Translations under genes and position numbers: made by a program
Assembly: GCA_902573045.1 (NCBI GenBank)
Contig: CACGIB010000026.1
Coordinates: 1-7,408, forward strand
DNA from: an uncultured Prochlorococcus sp.
Lineage (GTDB): Bacteria > Cyanobacteriota > Cyanobacteriia > PCC-6307 > Cyanobiaceae
Direction of reading: 5' to 3'
DNA length: 7,408 bases
The notes under the pieces: model-generated
The model's database searches: none
The model's input: the letters and a program-made list of their open reading frames with translations, nothing else
What the model was told of the DNA's origin: nothing
Part shown: positions 1 to 6,195 of the stretch, piece by piece
How positions within the stretch are numbered: position 1 is the first letter of the stretch
Layout of the letters: each line of letters opens with the position of its first letter

Positions 1-4
1 TAAA

Positions 5-10
5 TATAAT
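5..10 (+). promoter_or_regulatory. possible -10 box upstream of metG
   Basis: A perfect TATAAT lies about 50 nt before the metG start codon. Any -35 element would be outside the window. AT-rich DNA gives such hexamers by chance, so this is only a candidate. Nothing else is seen in the first 60 bases. Confidence 0.25.
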
Positions 11-60
11 AGGTCGTTATTAGTTTAAAAAATATCTGTTAGTATTAATAAAAAAGCTTT

Positions 61-1605
61 ATGACTTTTGTCATTACTACACCTTTATACTATGTTAATG
101 ATAAACCTCATTTAGGAAGTGTATATACAACAATAATTTGTGACTCAATAGCTAGGTACAAAAGGCTTGCGGGTGAAGATGTTATTTTCATCACTGGTGT
201 TGATGAACATGGCTTAAAAATACAAAGAACAGCTAATGAAAAGGGTATTGAACCAAAATCACATTGTGATGAAATTTCAGAAGTCTTTAATAATAATTGG
301 AATAATTGGAACATATCCTTTGATAAATTTATAAGAACAAGCTCAGAAAATCATGAATTTGTTGTTAATGAATTTTATGAAAGAGTAAAAGCATCAGATG
401 ATATCTATATGGGAGTTCAAAAAGGTTGGTATTGTGTCGGTTGTGAAGAATTTAAAGATAATCCAGATAACTCATCAACATACAAGTGTCCCATACATCA
501 AAAAAATCTTGAATGGAAAAATGAAGAGAATCTTTTTTTTAGGCTTTCAAAATATCAAAAAGAAATTGAGAAAATAATTAACAAACCTTCATTTATAGAG
601 CCAATAGAAAGAAAGAATGAAATTATAAATTTTGTAGCTAGAGGTTTAAAGGATTTTTCAATTTCAAGAACAAATGTCTCATGGGGAATTCCTGTCCCTG
701 GTTACGATAACCATACCTTTTATGTATGGTTTGATGCTTTACTTGGATATGTAAGTGCAATTAGCTCTGATGCGAAAGAATATTTATTGGAAAAATCAAT
801 TAATCGAGGATGGCCAGCTGATGTTCATTTTATTGGTAAAGATATTCTGAGATTCCATGCTGTATATTGGCCCGCAATGCTCATTTCTGCCAATATGAAA
901 GTTCCTAAAAAGGTTTTTGGGCATGGGTTTCTTACAAGAGAGGGACAAAAAATGGGTAAAAGCTTGGGAAATGTGCTCGACCCTGATTTATTGCTTACAA
1001 AATATGGAAATGATCCTGTAAGGTGGTACCTCATTAAAGACATATCACTAGGAAATGATGGAGATTTTCAAGATAAAAGATTTGTTGACATTATCAATAA
1101 TGACTTAGCTAATACAATTGGTAATTTATTAAATAGAACATCATCTATGTCTAGAAAATGGTTTGATAACAAAGTGCCAAATAATGAAAAAATTTTAGGT
1201 GAAAATAAATTAGAGAATTCTGCCAAGATTGCTATCGAAAACTATATTTATAACTTTGATCACTACAAATTAGATCTAGCAGCTAATGAAGTCCTTAGCT
1301 TAGCAATTAATACAAATTTGTATTTGAATGATAATCAGCCATGGCTGCTAATAAAAGATAAAGATAATCTACCTCTAGTTAAACAAATTATTTATAACGT
1401 TTTGGAAAGTACCCGAATAATAGGATTGTTATTAATACCTTTATTGCCCGAATTATCTACAAAAATTAATGAGCAACTTGGTTCTATATACAGAGAAGAA
1501 ATTCCTTGGAAACAACAATTAACATGGGGCTTATTAGTAAGTAACTCAAGTCTTCCTAAACCAACTCCAATCATAAATAAACTGGAGTATGAGCAACATT
1601 TATAG
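61..1605 (+). CDS. metG: methionyl-tRNA synthetase
   Basis: Class I aminoacyl-tRNA synthetase that charges tRNA-Met with methionine in the cytoplasm. The 514-aa product opens with the Rossmann-fold start TTPLYYVNDKPHLGS. The HIGH-type signature is at residues 17-20 but reads HLGS, with Ser in place of the last His. The connecting domain has one zinc knuckle, C125-x2-C128 and C143-x2-H146, the same ligand pattern as the single-zinc bacterial type known from Thermus. The KMSKS loop reads KMGKS at 297-301, followed by LGNVLDP. A helical anticodon-binding domain follows and contains NQPW. There is no C-terminal Arc1p/EMAP-like tRNA-binding domain, which is usual for a protein of this length. The ATG start puts the catalytic motif at the normal distance from the N terminus. 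The last 17 nt overlap the next gene, which suggests co-transcription and coupled translation. Confidence 0.97.
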   Translation: MTFVITTPLYYVNDKPHLGSVYTTIICDSIARYKRLAGEDVIFITGVDEHGLKIQRTANEKGIEPKSHCDEISEVFNNNWNNWNISFDKFIRTSSENHEFVVNEFYERVKASDDIYMGVQKGWYCVGCEEFKDNPDNSSTYKCPIHQKNLEWKNEENLFFRLSKYQKEIEKIINKPSFIEPIERKNEIINFVARGLKDFSISRTNVSWGIPVPGYDNHTFYVWFDALLGYVSAISSDAKEYLLEKSINRGWPADVHFIGKDILRFHAVYWPAMLISANMKVPKKVFGHGFLTREGQKMGKSLGNVLDPDLLLTKYGNDPVRWYLIKDISLGNDGDFQDKRFVDIINNDLANTIGNLLNRTSSMSRKWFDNKVPNNEKILGENKLENSAKIAIENYIYNFDHYKLDLAANEVLSLAINTNLYLNDNQPWLLIKDKDNLPLVKQIIYNVLESTRIIGLLLIPLLPELSTKINEQLGSIYREEIPWKQQLTWGLLVSNSSLPKPTPIINKLEYEQHL

Positions 1606-2212
1606 ATTAATTATTTTACTTCCATTATTTATGCTTGGTTGCGCCCCAAATTTAATTGATGAAAATAAAGTAAGTCAAAAAATAGAAAGTTTAGATATGA
1701 CTATTTTCTCTAATAGTGGAGATAAAATATATTCAATTACCAGTCCAAATTCAAGTTATGACAATATTGAATTAAAATTCAAATTAAAAAACCCTATCAT
1801 TAATATTCTCAATGGGGAAGAAACTAAATATATTATTAGTTCAGAAGAATCTACATTATCAGATAACAATAAACTCCTGAAATTGAAAGGAAATGTTAAA
1901 TTAAAAACTCTTAAAAAAAATGGGGATTTTTTATTTGCTGATAATTTTATTTGGAATATAGAAAATACTAACTATCTATTAGAGGGTAATATAAGATTTG
2001 AAAATCAAAATATCATCTTAAATTCAGGAAAAGCCATATTGGGTTCAGATAACATAATTGAATTTTTCAATCCAGTAAAATACATAATAAAAGATGAAAA
2101 TAACGAAAATAAATATGAAATAAATTCAGAAAACGCTTACTATAATTTAACTACTGAATCAGTAAGTTTTAAAGCAAAAGATAAAAGAGTAAAATCAATA
2201 ATTTATTTTTAA
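1589..2212 (+). CDS. lptC: LptC/OstA-like lipoprotein (LPS export periplasmic component)
   Basis: Probable LptC-family protein, a periplasmic or inner-membrane component that passes lipopolysaccharide from the LptBFG transporter towards LptA. The 207-aa product begins with a short hydrophobic signal ending in a lipobox-like FMLGC, with Cys18 the likely lipidated residue. LptC itself is normally anchored by an N-terminal helix, so lipidation is a cyanobacterial variation or only apparent. The rest alternates short polar and hydrophobic strands, with recurring patterns such as LKLKGNVKLKT and YLLEGNIRFENQ, typical of the OstA/LptA/LptC beta-jellyroll. The ATG lies inside metG, with GGAG only 1 nt upstream, too close for an ideal Shine-Dalgarno, so translational coupling is likely. 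The stop overlaps the stop of the converging minus-strand gene by 4 nt. Sequence identity to LptC is low in this group, so the family call is firmer than the exact role. Confidence 0.78.
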   Translation: MSNIYRLIILLPLFMLGCAPNLIDENKVSQKIESLDMTIFSNSGDKIYSITSPNSSYDNIELKFKLKNPIINILNGEETKYIISSEESTLSDNNKLLKLKGNVKLKTLKKNGDFLFADNFIWNIENTNYLLEGNIRFENQNIILNSGKAILGSDNIIEFFNPVKYIIKDENNENKYEINSENAYYNLTTESVSFKAKDKRVKSIIYF

Positions 2213-2835
2213 ATTTTATTTTTTGAAAAAATATTATTAATTTTTTTGGACCAGTTATTAATCCATTTTTCATCAGACTTAGTAAAACACTTAGCACTCC
2301 AGCCTCCAATCAATATAAAAGCCTTACTATTTATAGGGACAACTAAGATAGATGGAATTTCGGCACAAAAATTAAAAAATTCATCTCTTCCAGGATAAAA
2401 TTTAGTGTTTGCTAATGATATTAATTTCATATCTTTTATAGATCTCAGACAAGTTTCCCCAGGTTTAAAATCATTACTTGAAGTGATTCCCCTCCTCAAT
2501 ATATTAACGCCATCATTGTGGATTAATATTGCTGCTGCTGCAGTAGAAGTTAATATTGCTTCAGAACCCCATGCAAGTTCATCAATAACTTCATCCGGCA
2601 TGTTTCTATCGAAGAGAAACTTATTTTCTCCTTTTAAAGCAGCCTTCTCACCAGCTAATGGTTCGAATTGTTTAAATAAAAAACCTATCAAAATAATAAT
2701 TAATGAAGCTATTGCGGCTATCACTTGTGCTCTTTCAAGCTCAGGAGTGATTGTTTCTATAGAAATGAAATTTGCTATCTGAAAAATAAAGAGTATGGCA
2801 CCGATTAATATTAATGATTTCCCATTGAATCCCAT
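2209..2835 (-). CDS. cofactor assembly of complex C subunit B (CCB2/CCB4 family)
   Basis: The 208-aa product matches, by recognition, the cyanobacterial CCB2/CCB4 family (formerly a DUF2930-type protein). In plants and algae its relatives belong to the CCB pathway that covalently attaches heme ci to cytochrome b6 on the stromal side of the thylakoid. Two hydrophobic segments at about 7-26 and 36-55 form an N-terminal membrane hairpin. They are followed by the conserved region QFEPLAGEKAALKGENKF and a soluble domain of roughly 130 residues, including DELAWGSEAIL, a run of alanines, and the LVVPINSKAFILIGGWS segment that recalls a degenerate GAF-like fold. The start is set by the first ATG before the first membrane segment. 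It is divergent from the 105-aa secreted protein gene, with 111 nt between them, and convergent with lptC. Confidence 0.8.
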   Translation of the reverse strand: MGFNGKSLILIGAILFIFQIANFISIETITPELERAQVIAAIASLIIILIGFLFKQFEPLAGEKAALKGENKFLFDRNMPDEVIDELAWGSEAILTSTAAAAILIHNDGVNILRRGITSSNDFKPGETCLRSIKDMKLISLANTKFYPGRDEFFNFCAEIPSILVVPINSKAFILIGGWSAKCFTKSDEKWINNWSKKINNIFSKNKI

Positions 2836-2922
2836 ATTTTAAATATGTTATTTCTAATTAAATTATGCAAATATTATATTGTTTAGTACATTTAAAATTA
2901 CTCAATCATATTGTTTTTAATA

Positions 2923-2928
2923 TATAAT
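2923..2928 (+). promoter_or_regulatory. -10 box for the 2947-4320 run
   Basis: A perfect TATAAT in TATATAATTA lies 18 nt before the ATG at 2947, in the divergent spacer 2836-2946. There is no good -35 hexamer at 16-18 nt; TTACTC at 2898-2903 is 19 nt away. The predicted transcript start near 2935 gives a very short leader, as is common in compact picocyanobacterial genomes. Confidence 0.4.
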
Positions 2929-2946
2929 TAACCAAAACGTTTTAAA

Positions 2947-3264
2947 ATGAACTTAAACATCAATAAATATATTCTTACTTTTATCTTTACTGGCTTAATT
3001 TTTATTCTTAACCCCTCGGCAACATACGCAAATAAAATTCCTAATATAAACATAAATAAATATTTTGGTATTGCTCAACAGAAGACTGTTATAAATTACG
3101 AAAAAAGTCAGCCTTCATCTATTGATAACCCTGTAGTAGATCCAAATTTTAACTCTATGAGATCAAAAGATACTGAGAGTTCAACTGCTACTTATATAGT
3201 TATAGGTTTATTAATTGCTGCTACAATTATTCCTTTAGCAACATGGTGGTATTTCTCTAAATAA
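2947..3264 (+). CDS. exported single-span membrane protein, function unknown
   Basis: A 105-aa product I cannot assign to a named family. Residues 1-28 form a classical signal peptide: basic start, hydrophobic core YILTFIFTGLIFIL, and a likely cleavage site at ATYA|N. The middle is polar and low in charge (about 29-80, with the repeated motif NININKY). It is followed by a second hydrophobic segment at about 84-102 that ends in WWYFSK, so the mature protein is probably anchored by its C terminus with about 50 residues in the periplasm or thylakoid lumen. There are no cysteines or obvious catalytic residues. It ends 10 nt before cobU and probably shares its transcript. The layout resembles small conserved picocyanobacterial envelope or thylakoid proteins; that is inference only. 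Confidence 0.8.
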   Translation: MNLNINKYILTFIFTGLIFILNPSATYANKIPNININKYFGIAQQKTVINYEKSQPSSIDNPVVDPNFNSMRSKDTESSTATYIVIGLLIAATIIPLATWWYFSK

Positions 3265-3274
3265 TAGAGAATTT

Positions 3275-3835
3275 ATGAATTCCAAGGATTTAAGTATTAG
3301 TGAATATTCATCTTATATAGTTTTTATTACAGGGGGGACAAAGAGTGGCAAAAGCGAATTCGCGGAGCATCTTGCGAAGGAGGTAAAAAAGTTATCATAT
3401 GTTGCCTTATCTGAAAACAATTTGGATGATAAAGAATGGCAAGATAAAATTAATTTGCATCGAAAAAGAAGGCCAAAAGATTGGAAATTAATAGAAACGA
3501 CAGATATATTAAAAACATTAAGGAAAGAAGAAGGTCCATTATTAATAGATTCTATTGGCGGATTCGTTATGAAAAGTATTGGCAACGAACAAAATGAATG
3601 GTCAACAAAAATGAATTCACTTATAAGTCTCTTAATGAAAAGAAAAAGCATAACAATTATTGTTGGAGAACAAGTAGGTTGGAGTTTGGTCTCTGAATAT
3701 AAAATTGGTAATACATATATTGAAAGAATCGGCGAACTTCAAAAGAGAATAACCAAAATATCAAAAGATAATTGGCTGGCTATAAACGGCAGAGCAATCA
3801 AATTAGATGAAATAAGTATTGAAATACCTACTTAA
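3275..3835 (+). CDS. cobU: adenosylcobinamide kinase / adenosylcobinamide-phosphate guanylyltransferase
   Basis: Bifunctional cobalamin-pathway enzyme of the CobU/CobP type. It phosphorylates adenosylcobinamide and then transfers GMP to make adenosyl-GDP-cobinamide, the lower-ligand acceptor. The P-loop GGTKSGKS is at residues 20-27, with Lys23 where the family usually has Arg. The HRKRRPKDW block begins at His62, the expected guanylylated histidine in this family. LLIDSIGGF at 89-97 carries a Walker B-like Asp92, and VGEQVGW (130-136) with IGELQKR covers the C-terminal family motifs. Length is 186 aa, normal for CobU. About 13 residues precede the first strand, so a later start is possible, but there is no other ATG before the P-loop. 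AGAGA at 3266-3270 is a weak Shine-Dalgarno. trmL begins 2 nt after the stop. Confidence 0.9.
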   Translation: MNSKDLSISEYSSYIVFITGGTKSGKSEFAEHLAKEVKKLSYVALSENNLDDKEWQDKINLHRKRRPKDWKLIETTDILKTLRKEEGPLLIDSIGGFVMKSIGNEQNEWSTKMNSLISLLMKRKSITIIVGEQVGWSLVSEYKIGNTYIERIGELQKRITKISKDNWLAINGRAIKLDEISIEIPT

Positions 3836-3837
3836 AA

Positions 3838-4320
3838 TTGGAAGTCGCTCTATTTGAACCTAGAATCCCACAAAACACTGGTAATATTGCCAGATCATGT
3901 GCTGCGTTTAATATACCTTTAAATCTTATAGAGCCATTGGGTTTTAAACTAGAAGATAAATATTTAAAAAGAGCAGGATTAGACTATTGGCCTCTAGTTA
4001 CTGTTAATAAGTATGAGAATTCTGAAAAATTTTTAGAGTCAAAATCAACAAAAAGAATAATTTCTTTTAGTAAAAAAAATGGATTATATTTGAAGGATTT
4101 TAAATTTAAGCAAGATGATATTTTGCTATTTGGGAGAGAAGATTCAGGATTACCAGATTCCATTATTGATAAAAGCGATTTTTTAATATCAATATTTATG
4201 CCGAATATACAGACTGGAAACAATGATCAAAAAGGTGTTAGAAGTCTAAACCTTTCCGTGGCATGTGGAATTGCTATATATGAGGCCCACAAACAAATAA
4301 ATTTTCAAAATGGTAATTAA
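3838..4320 (+). CDS. trmL: tRNA (cytidine(34)-2'-O)-methyltransferase, TrmL-like SPOUT enzyme
   Basis: SPOUT-superfamily methyltransferase that uses S-adenosylmethionine to 2'-O-methylate the wobble base, C34 or U34 of tRNA-Leu isoacceptors in characterised TrmL. All three SPOUT motifs are visible: PQNTGNIAR (11-19) with the invariant Asn and Arg, LLFGREDSGLP (96-106), and MPN...VRSLNLSVACGI (121-145), which forms the trefoil knot and SAM pocket. The 160-aa length fits single-domain TrmL. The start must be TTG: the frame is open back only to a TGA at 3820-3822 and contains no ATG or GTG before this motif-bearing N terminus. The TTG is 2 nt after the cobU stop, so translation is probably by reinitiation or coupling. 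Substrate specificity is assumed from the family. Confidence 0.9.
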   Translation: MEVALFEPRIPQNTGNIARSCAAFNIPLNLIEPLGFKLEDKYLKRAGLDYWPLVTVNKYENSEKFLESKSTKRIISFSKKNGLYLKDFKFKQDDILLFGREDSGLPDSIIDKSDFLISIFMPNIQTGNNDQKGVRSLNLSVACGIAIYEAHKQINFQNGN

Positions 4321-4349
4321 GTACAACCAATGCCTTACAATATTTCCAT

Positions 4350-4423
<74 letters not shown>

Positions 4424-4490
4424 TTTTCAATACTTTTCAATTGAAGAACATAGGTGAAATTTTAATTTAATTAAACTATTAAAGACAATA

Positions 4491-4778
4491 ATGTTTAATT
4501 CACTCGGCACAGTCTTAGATCCAAAGAAATCTAAAACAAAATATCCAGAAGCAAGAGTTATAGTTCTTGATGACAATTTTAATACTTTTCAGCATGTAGC
4601 AAATTGTCTTCTAACAATAATCCCAAGCATGAGTGAAAAAAGGGCATGGGATCTAACCATCAAAGTTGACAAGACAGGATCGGCGGAGGTATGGAGAGGC
4701 AATCTTGAACAGGCAGAGCTATATCATGAACAACTCATCAGCAAAGGGATAACAATGGCTCCAATTGAGAAAACATAA
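4491..4778 (+). CDS. clpS: ATP-dependent Clp protease adaptor ClpS
   Basis: ClpS-family adaptor that binds N-degron substrates and delivers them to the Clp chaperone-protease. The 95-aa product has an unstructured N-terminal tail (1-20), then the core RVIVLDDNFNTFQHV at 22-36, AWDLTIKVDKTGSAEVW at 52-68 and EQAELYHEQL at 73-82, typical of cyanobacterial ClpS. Aligned by eye to E. coli ClpS, the substrate-pocket residues Asn34, Asp35 and His66 correspond to Asp27, Asp28 and Asp60. The Asn-to-Asp change is familiar from cyanobacterial ClpS, but loss of the pocket histidine is notable. It lies 67 nt downstream of the tRNA. The next gene starts inside its 3' end. Confidence 0.93.
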   Translation: MFNSLGTVLDPKKSKTKYPEARVIVLDDNFNTFQHVANCLLTIIPSMSEKRAWDLTIKVDKTGSAEVWRGNLEQAELYHEQLISKGITMAPIEKT

Positions 4779-5040
4779 AATAGTTAAGATTGACAGTAAA
4801 TTTTGGCTTATAAATTCGAATCGTTCAAGGGTTAAAAGGTATTCAAAGAATAATCATAGTAAAGATAAATTTTTTGAATATATGTTTATTGAATCTGGAA
4901 GAATTCTTAATGTTTTAGTAGAAGAACCGCCTCTTATGAGAACCAGAGAAGAACTTAAAGTTGATAAAGCTAGAGATGAATGGAAAAAGTTAATCCCTCA
5001 AGGTTGGAGGAGAACCAAACCAATTGGGGAAGACTCTTAG
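4765..5040 (+). CDS. DUF1651 family protein
   Basis: A 91-aa basic protein of the picocyanobacterial DUF1651 family, whose function is unknown. The family signature is clear in the C-terminal half: LMRTREELKVDKARDEWKKLIPQGWRR at about 57-83, a helix bearing alternating charges followed by the invariant-looking GW. The N-terminal FWLINSNRSRVKRYSK (13-28) fits the usual family opening, in which a short strand pair precedes an Arg-rich segment. No ATG or GTG lies before this conserved start. The frame reaches a TAA at 4750-4752, which leaves TTG at 4765 as the only sensible start. It overlaps clpS by 14 nt, which suggests translational coupling. No signal peptide or membrane segment is present. 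The basic character could mean nucleic-acid contact; this is inference. Confidence 0.82.
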   Translation: MRKHKIVKIDSKFWLINSNRSRVKRYSKNNHSKDKFFEYMFIESGRILNVLVEEPPLMRTREELKVDKARDEWKKLIPQGWRRTKPIGEDS

Positions 5041-5168
5041 TATCCAATATTGTTACTAGAGTTAGTTATATAAATTATCAGATTAAGGACGTAGTTAGCG
5101 GGTAAATTTAATGGCCTCAAAAGTAACAAAGCCATTCCTTGAGTCACATTAAATTCTTTATTTTTCAT
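5037..5168 (-). CDS. possible 43-aa microprotein with a hydrophobic segment
   Basis: ATG at 5166-5168 opens a 43-codon frame on the minus strand, with a stop overlapping the DUF1651 stop by 4 nt. The product begins MKNKEFNVTQGMALLLLRPL and continues to end in NSSNNIGY. It has a hydrophobic stretch (MALLLLRPL, then YVLNLIIYI) that could be a short amphipathic or membrane helix. No Shine-Dalgarno or convincing promoter is seen, and I do not recognise a family. Its amino-acid composition looks protein-like rather than the Lys/Asn/Ile/Phe mix expected of random AT-rich DNA, which is the main reason for listing it. Confidence 0.35.
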   Translation of the reverse strand: MKNKEFNVTQGMALLLLRPLNLPANYVLNLIIYITNSSNNIGY

Positions 5169-5394
5169 AAAAAAAGAAAAGTCTCATTTTAAGTTTAAAA
5201 AGGCTGTCAAATACAAACTAAAAATACTGAAAAAAGATATATAAGCATTTATTGATTAAAGATTATCAATATATCTTATTATATCTAAAAATTATTTTAA
5301 AAAATTATAGATTTAGGCTTACTTGTAATTTTTTAACAAATAAATCCACGTAATAATCTAATAATCCCTAATGTTTAATAATTAAGAATACCCA
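5041..5394. other. 354-nt spacer with structured, AT-rich DNA
   Basis: No plus-strand gene is seen between the DUF1651 gene and the 49-aa ORF; the only frame of note is the uncertain minus-strand one at 5037-5168. It holds a stem AATGGC/GCCATT at about 5111-5137 and a bulged inverted repeat at 5234-5277. The exact tandem repeat TAATAATC occurs twice at 5351-5366, just before the 49-aa ORF. No clear sigma70 promoter or T-tailed terminator was found. Confidence 0.5.
5234..5277. repeat. bulged inverted repeat
   Basis: AAGATAT (5234-5240) and ATTGAT (5251-5256) pair with ATCAAT and ATATCTT (5265-5277). This gives a 13-bp stem interrupted by a 10-nt one-sided bulge (5241-5250) and closed by an 8-nt loop. 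No T-run follows, so it is not a standard terminator. The arms are AT-rich, so chance is possible. Confidence 0.4.
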
Positions 5395-5544
5395 ATGAAA
5401 TATCTCATCTCAAGCAAAAGATCAAGAGCTGTATTTGTTATAGGAATAGTTGCTATAAGTATTGGATTTATTTCAAAAAAAGTAATTAATTATCCAGGTG
5501 GAGGTTGTATAACAGGGACTCAAGAAATAACCTTTAATATCTAG
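5395..5544 (+). CDS. 49-aa single-span membrane microprotein
   Basis: A short frame from ATG to TAG encoding 49 residues. A basic N terminus (MKYLISSKRSRAV) is followed by one hydrophobic helix, VFVIGIVAISIGFI at about 13-26. Then comes a short tail with NYPGGGCITG, whose GGGC turn and single Cys look conserved rather than random. By the positive-inside rule the Lys/Arg-rich N terminus should be cytoplasmic. I do not recognise the family, and no Shine-Dalgarno is present. The gene ends 22 nt before the stop of the convergent thioredoxin-fold gene. Its boundaries are simple because there is no other in-frame start upstream of the helix, but its reality as a gene is inferred from composition alone. 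Confidence 0.5.
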   Translation: MKYLISSKRSRAVFVIGIVAISIGFISKKVINYPGGGCITGTQEITFNI

Positions 5545-5566
5545 CAATTAATCTCTTACATATTCC

Positions 5567-5956
5567 TTAATTCTTAAATCCAGTCAACTTTGATAATTCT
5601 TTTAGTGAAACTACACCTAAAATTAATTTCCCATTTATTTCCCATGTGGGAAACCCTTTAATTTTTTTATCAATGCATAATTGAGTTTGACTGTTTATGC
5701 CATCTCTTGCACATTCAACTATATTAAGTTCTCTATAAGCTTGCTTACCAAATAATTCACCTTGATTAAGGCAATTAGGACACCAATATGCTGAATATTT
5801 AACTACTCCATTATCTTTAAGGTATTTTGCCAACTCGATAGATTCCCTAGTGCTTTCTGAGGTGATTGTAAGTTCTCTCTTATTATTCAAGTGGGAGCTA
5901 TGAACAACACTTGGTAAAGTAAGCAAAACTAATAATGGGATTAATAAGCGTTTCAT
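5567..5956 (-). CDS. exported VKOR-type thioredoxin-fold protein (CPNC motif)
   Basis: A 129-aa protein predicted to act outside the cytoplasm, in the periplasm or thylakoid lumen, as a thiol-disulfide oxidoreductase. Residues 1-20 form a signal peptide (MKRLLIPLLVLLTLPSVVHS). The domain that follows has the thioredoxin-like active site YWCPNC (C59, C62). It also has two further cysteines, C82 in VECARDG and C94 in SQTQLC, and the cis-proline loop GFPTWEINGK (Pro103), ending with a SLKELSKLTGF helix. The order YWCPNC...QTQLC...GFPTWEINGK is that of the thioredoxin domain fused to vitamin K epoxide reductase (VKOR) in cyanobacteria. Here it stands alone, with no VKOR part in the window, so its redox partner must lie elsewhere. 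Its ATG overlaps the stop of the upstream 50-aa gene as ATGA, indicating translational coupling. Confidence 0.85.
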   Translation of the reverse strand: MKRLLIPLLVLLTLPSVVHSSHLNNKRELTITSESTRESIELAKYLKDNGVVKYSAYWCPNCLNQGELFGKQAYRELNIVECARDGINSQTQLCIDKKIKGFPTWEINGKLILGVVSLKELSKLTGFKN

Positions 5957-6105
5957 TTATTTACTACTTTTCCTCCATATTTTCTAACTATCTTATCAAG
6001 CAAAATTCGTATATCTTTATTTTTAAGTTTCTCTATTTGCTGAAGATTTTCAAGAAGATCACATATTTGATCCTGTGTATCTTCATTTAATTCACTTAAT
6101 GCCAT
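5953..6105 (-). CDS. 50-aa helical microprotein coupled to the thioredoxin-fold gene
   Basis: A 50-residue frame starting MALSELNEDTQDQICDLLEN and ending RKYGGKVVNK. It is strongly helical and charged, with heptad-like leucines and isoleucines (LLENLQQIEKLKNKDIRILLDKIV), consistent with a small coiled-coil or helix-hairpin protein. There is no signal peptide, so it should stay in the cytoplasm even though its operon partner is exported. The TGA stop shares ATGA with the start of the thioredoxin-fold gene, the best evidence that it is a real translated gene. A candidate promoter lies just upstream (6120-6148). I do not recognise the family. Confidence 0.65.
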   Translation of the reverse strand: MALSELNEDTQDQICDLLENLQQIEKLKNKDIRILLDKIVRKYGGKVVNK

Positions 6106-6119
6106 TTATATTAAGAATT

Positions 6120-6148
6120 TTTATATTCCAATTTTAAATCAAAAGTAA
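6120..6148 (-). promoter_or_regulatory. candidate promoter for the 50-aa / thioredoxin-fold operon
   Basis: Read on the minus strand, TTACTT (6148-6143) and TATAAA (6125-6120) are separated by 17 nt. This places transcription start about 6-10 nt before the ATG at 6105. Spacing is ideal and both hexamers are moderate matches. Confidence 0.4.
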
Positions 6149-6161
6149 ATTTACATACTTA

Positions 6162-6190
6162 TTGTATTTATATTTTTTTATTGCTATTTT
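6162..6190 (+). promoter_or_regulatory. candidate promoter reading into the 6196-6312 spacer
   Basis: TTGTAT (6162-6167) and TATTTT (6185-6190) have exact 17-nt spacing. The predicted start is near AGGTG at 6195-6199. It is back to back with the candidate minus-strand promoter at 6120-6148. No ORF follows, so any transcript would be noncoding. Confidence 0.35.
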
Positions 6191-6195
6191 TTTAA

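Noticed and set aside
108..314. 68-aa minus-strand frame inside metG, with similar ones at 825-1043 and 1392-1574
   Set aside because: Entirely antisense to a motif-complete MetRS and without recognisable domains; shadow frames.
2218..2233. TTTTTT-G-AAAAAA inverted repeat near the convergent stops
   Set aside because: Pure A/T homopolymer arms inside the coding region; expected by chance in such AT-rich DNA, though it might aid termination.
2405..2782. 125-aa plus-strand frame opposite the CCB-family gene
   Set aside because: Antisense of the hydrophobic and Ala-rich coding region. The minus-strand protein has the proper family pattern and membrane hairpin.
3313..3651. 112-aa minus-strand frame opposite cobU, and 3984-4223 opposite trmL
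   Set aside because: Both overlap genes with intact catalytic motifs and have no independent support.
5111..5152. 13-codon frame MASKVTKPFLESH in the 5041-5394 spacer
   Set aside because: Too short, preceded by an in-frame stop and no Shine-Dalgarno, and it overlaps a stem AATGGC/GCCATT and the antisense 43-aa frame.
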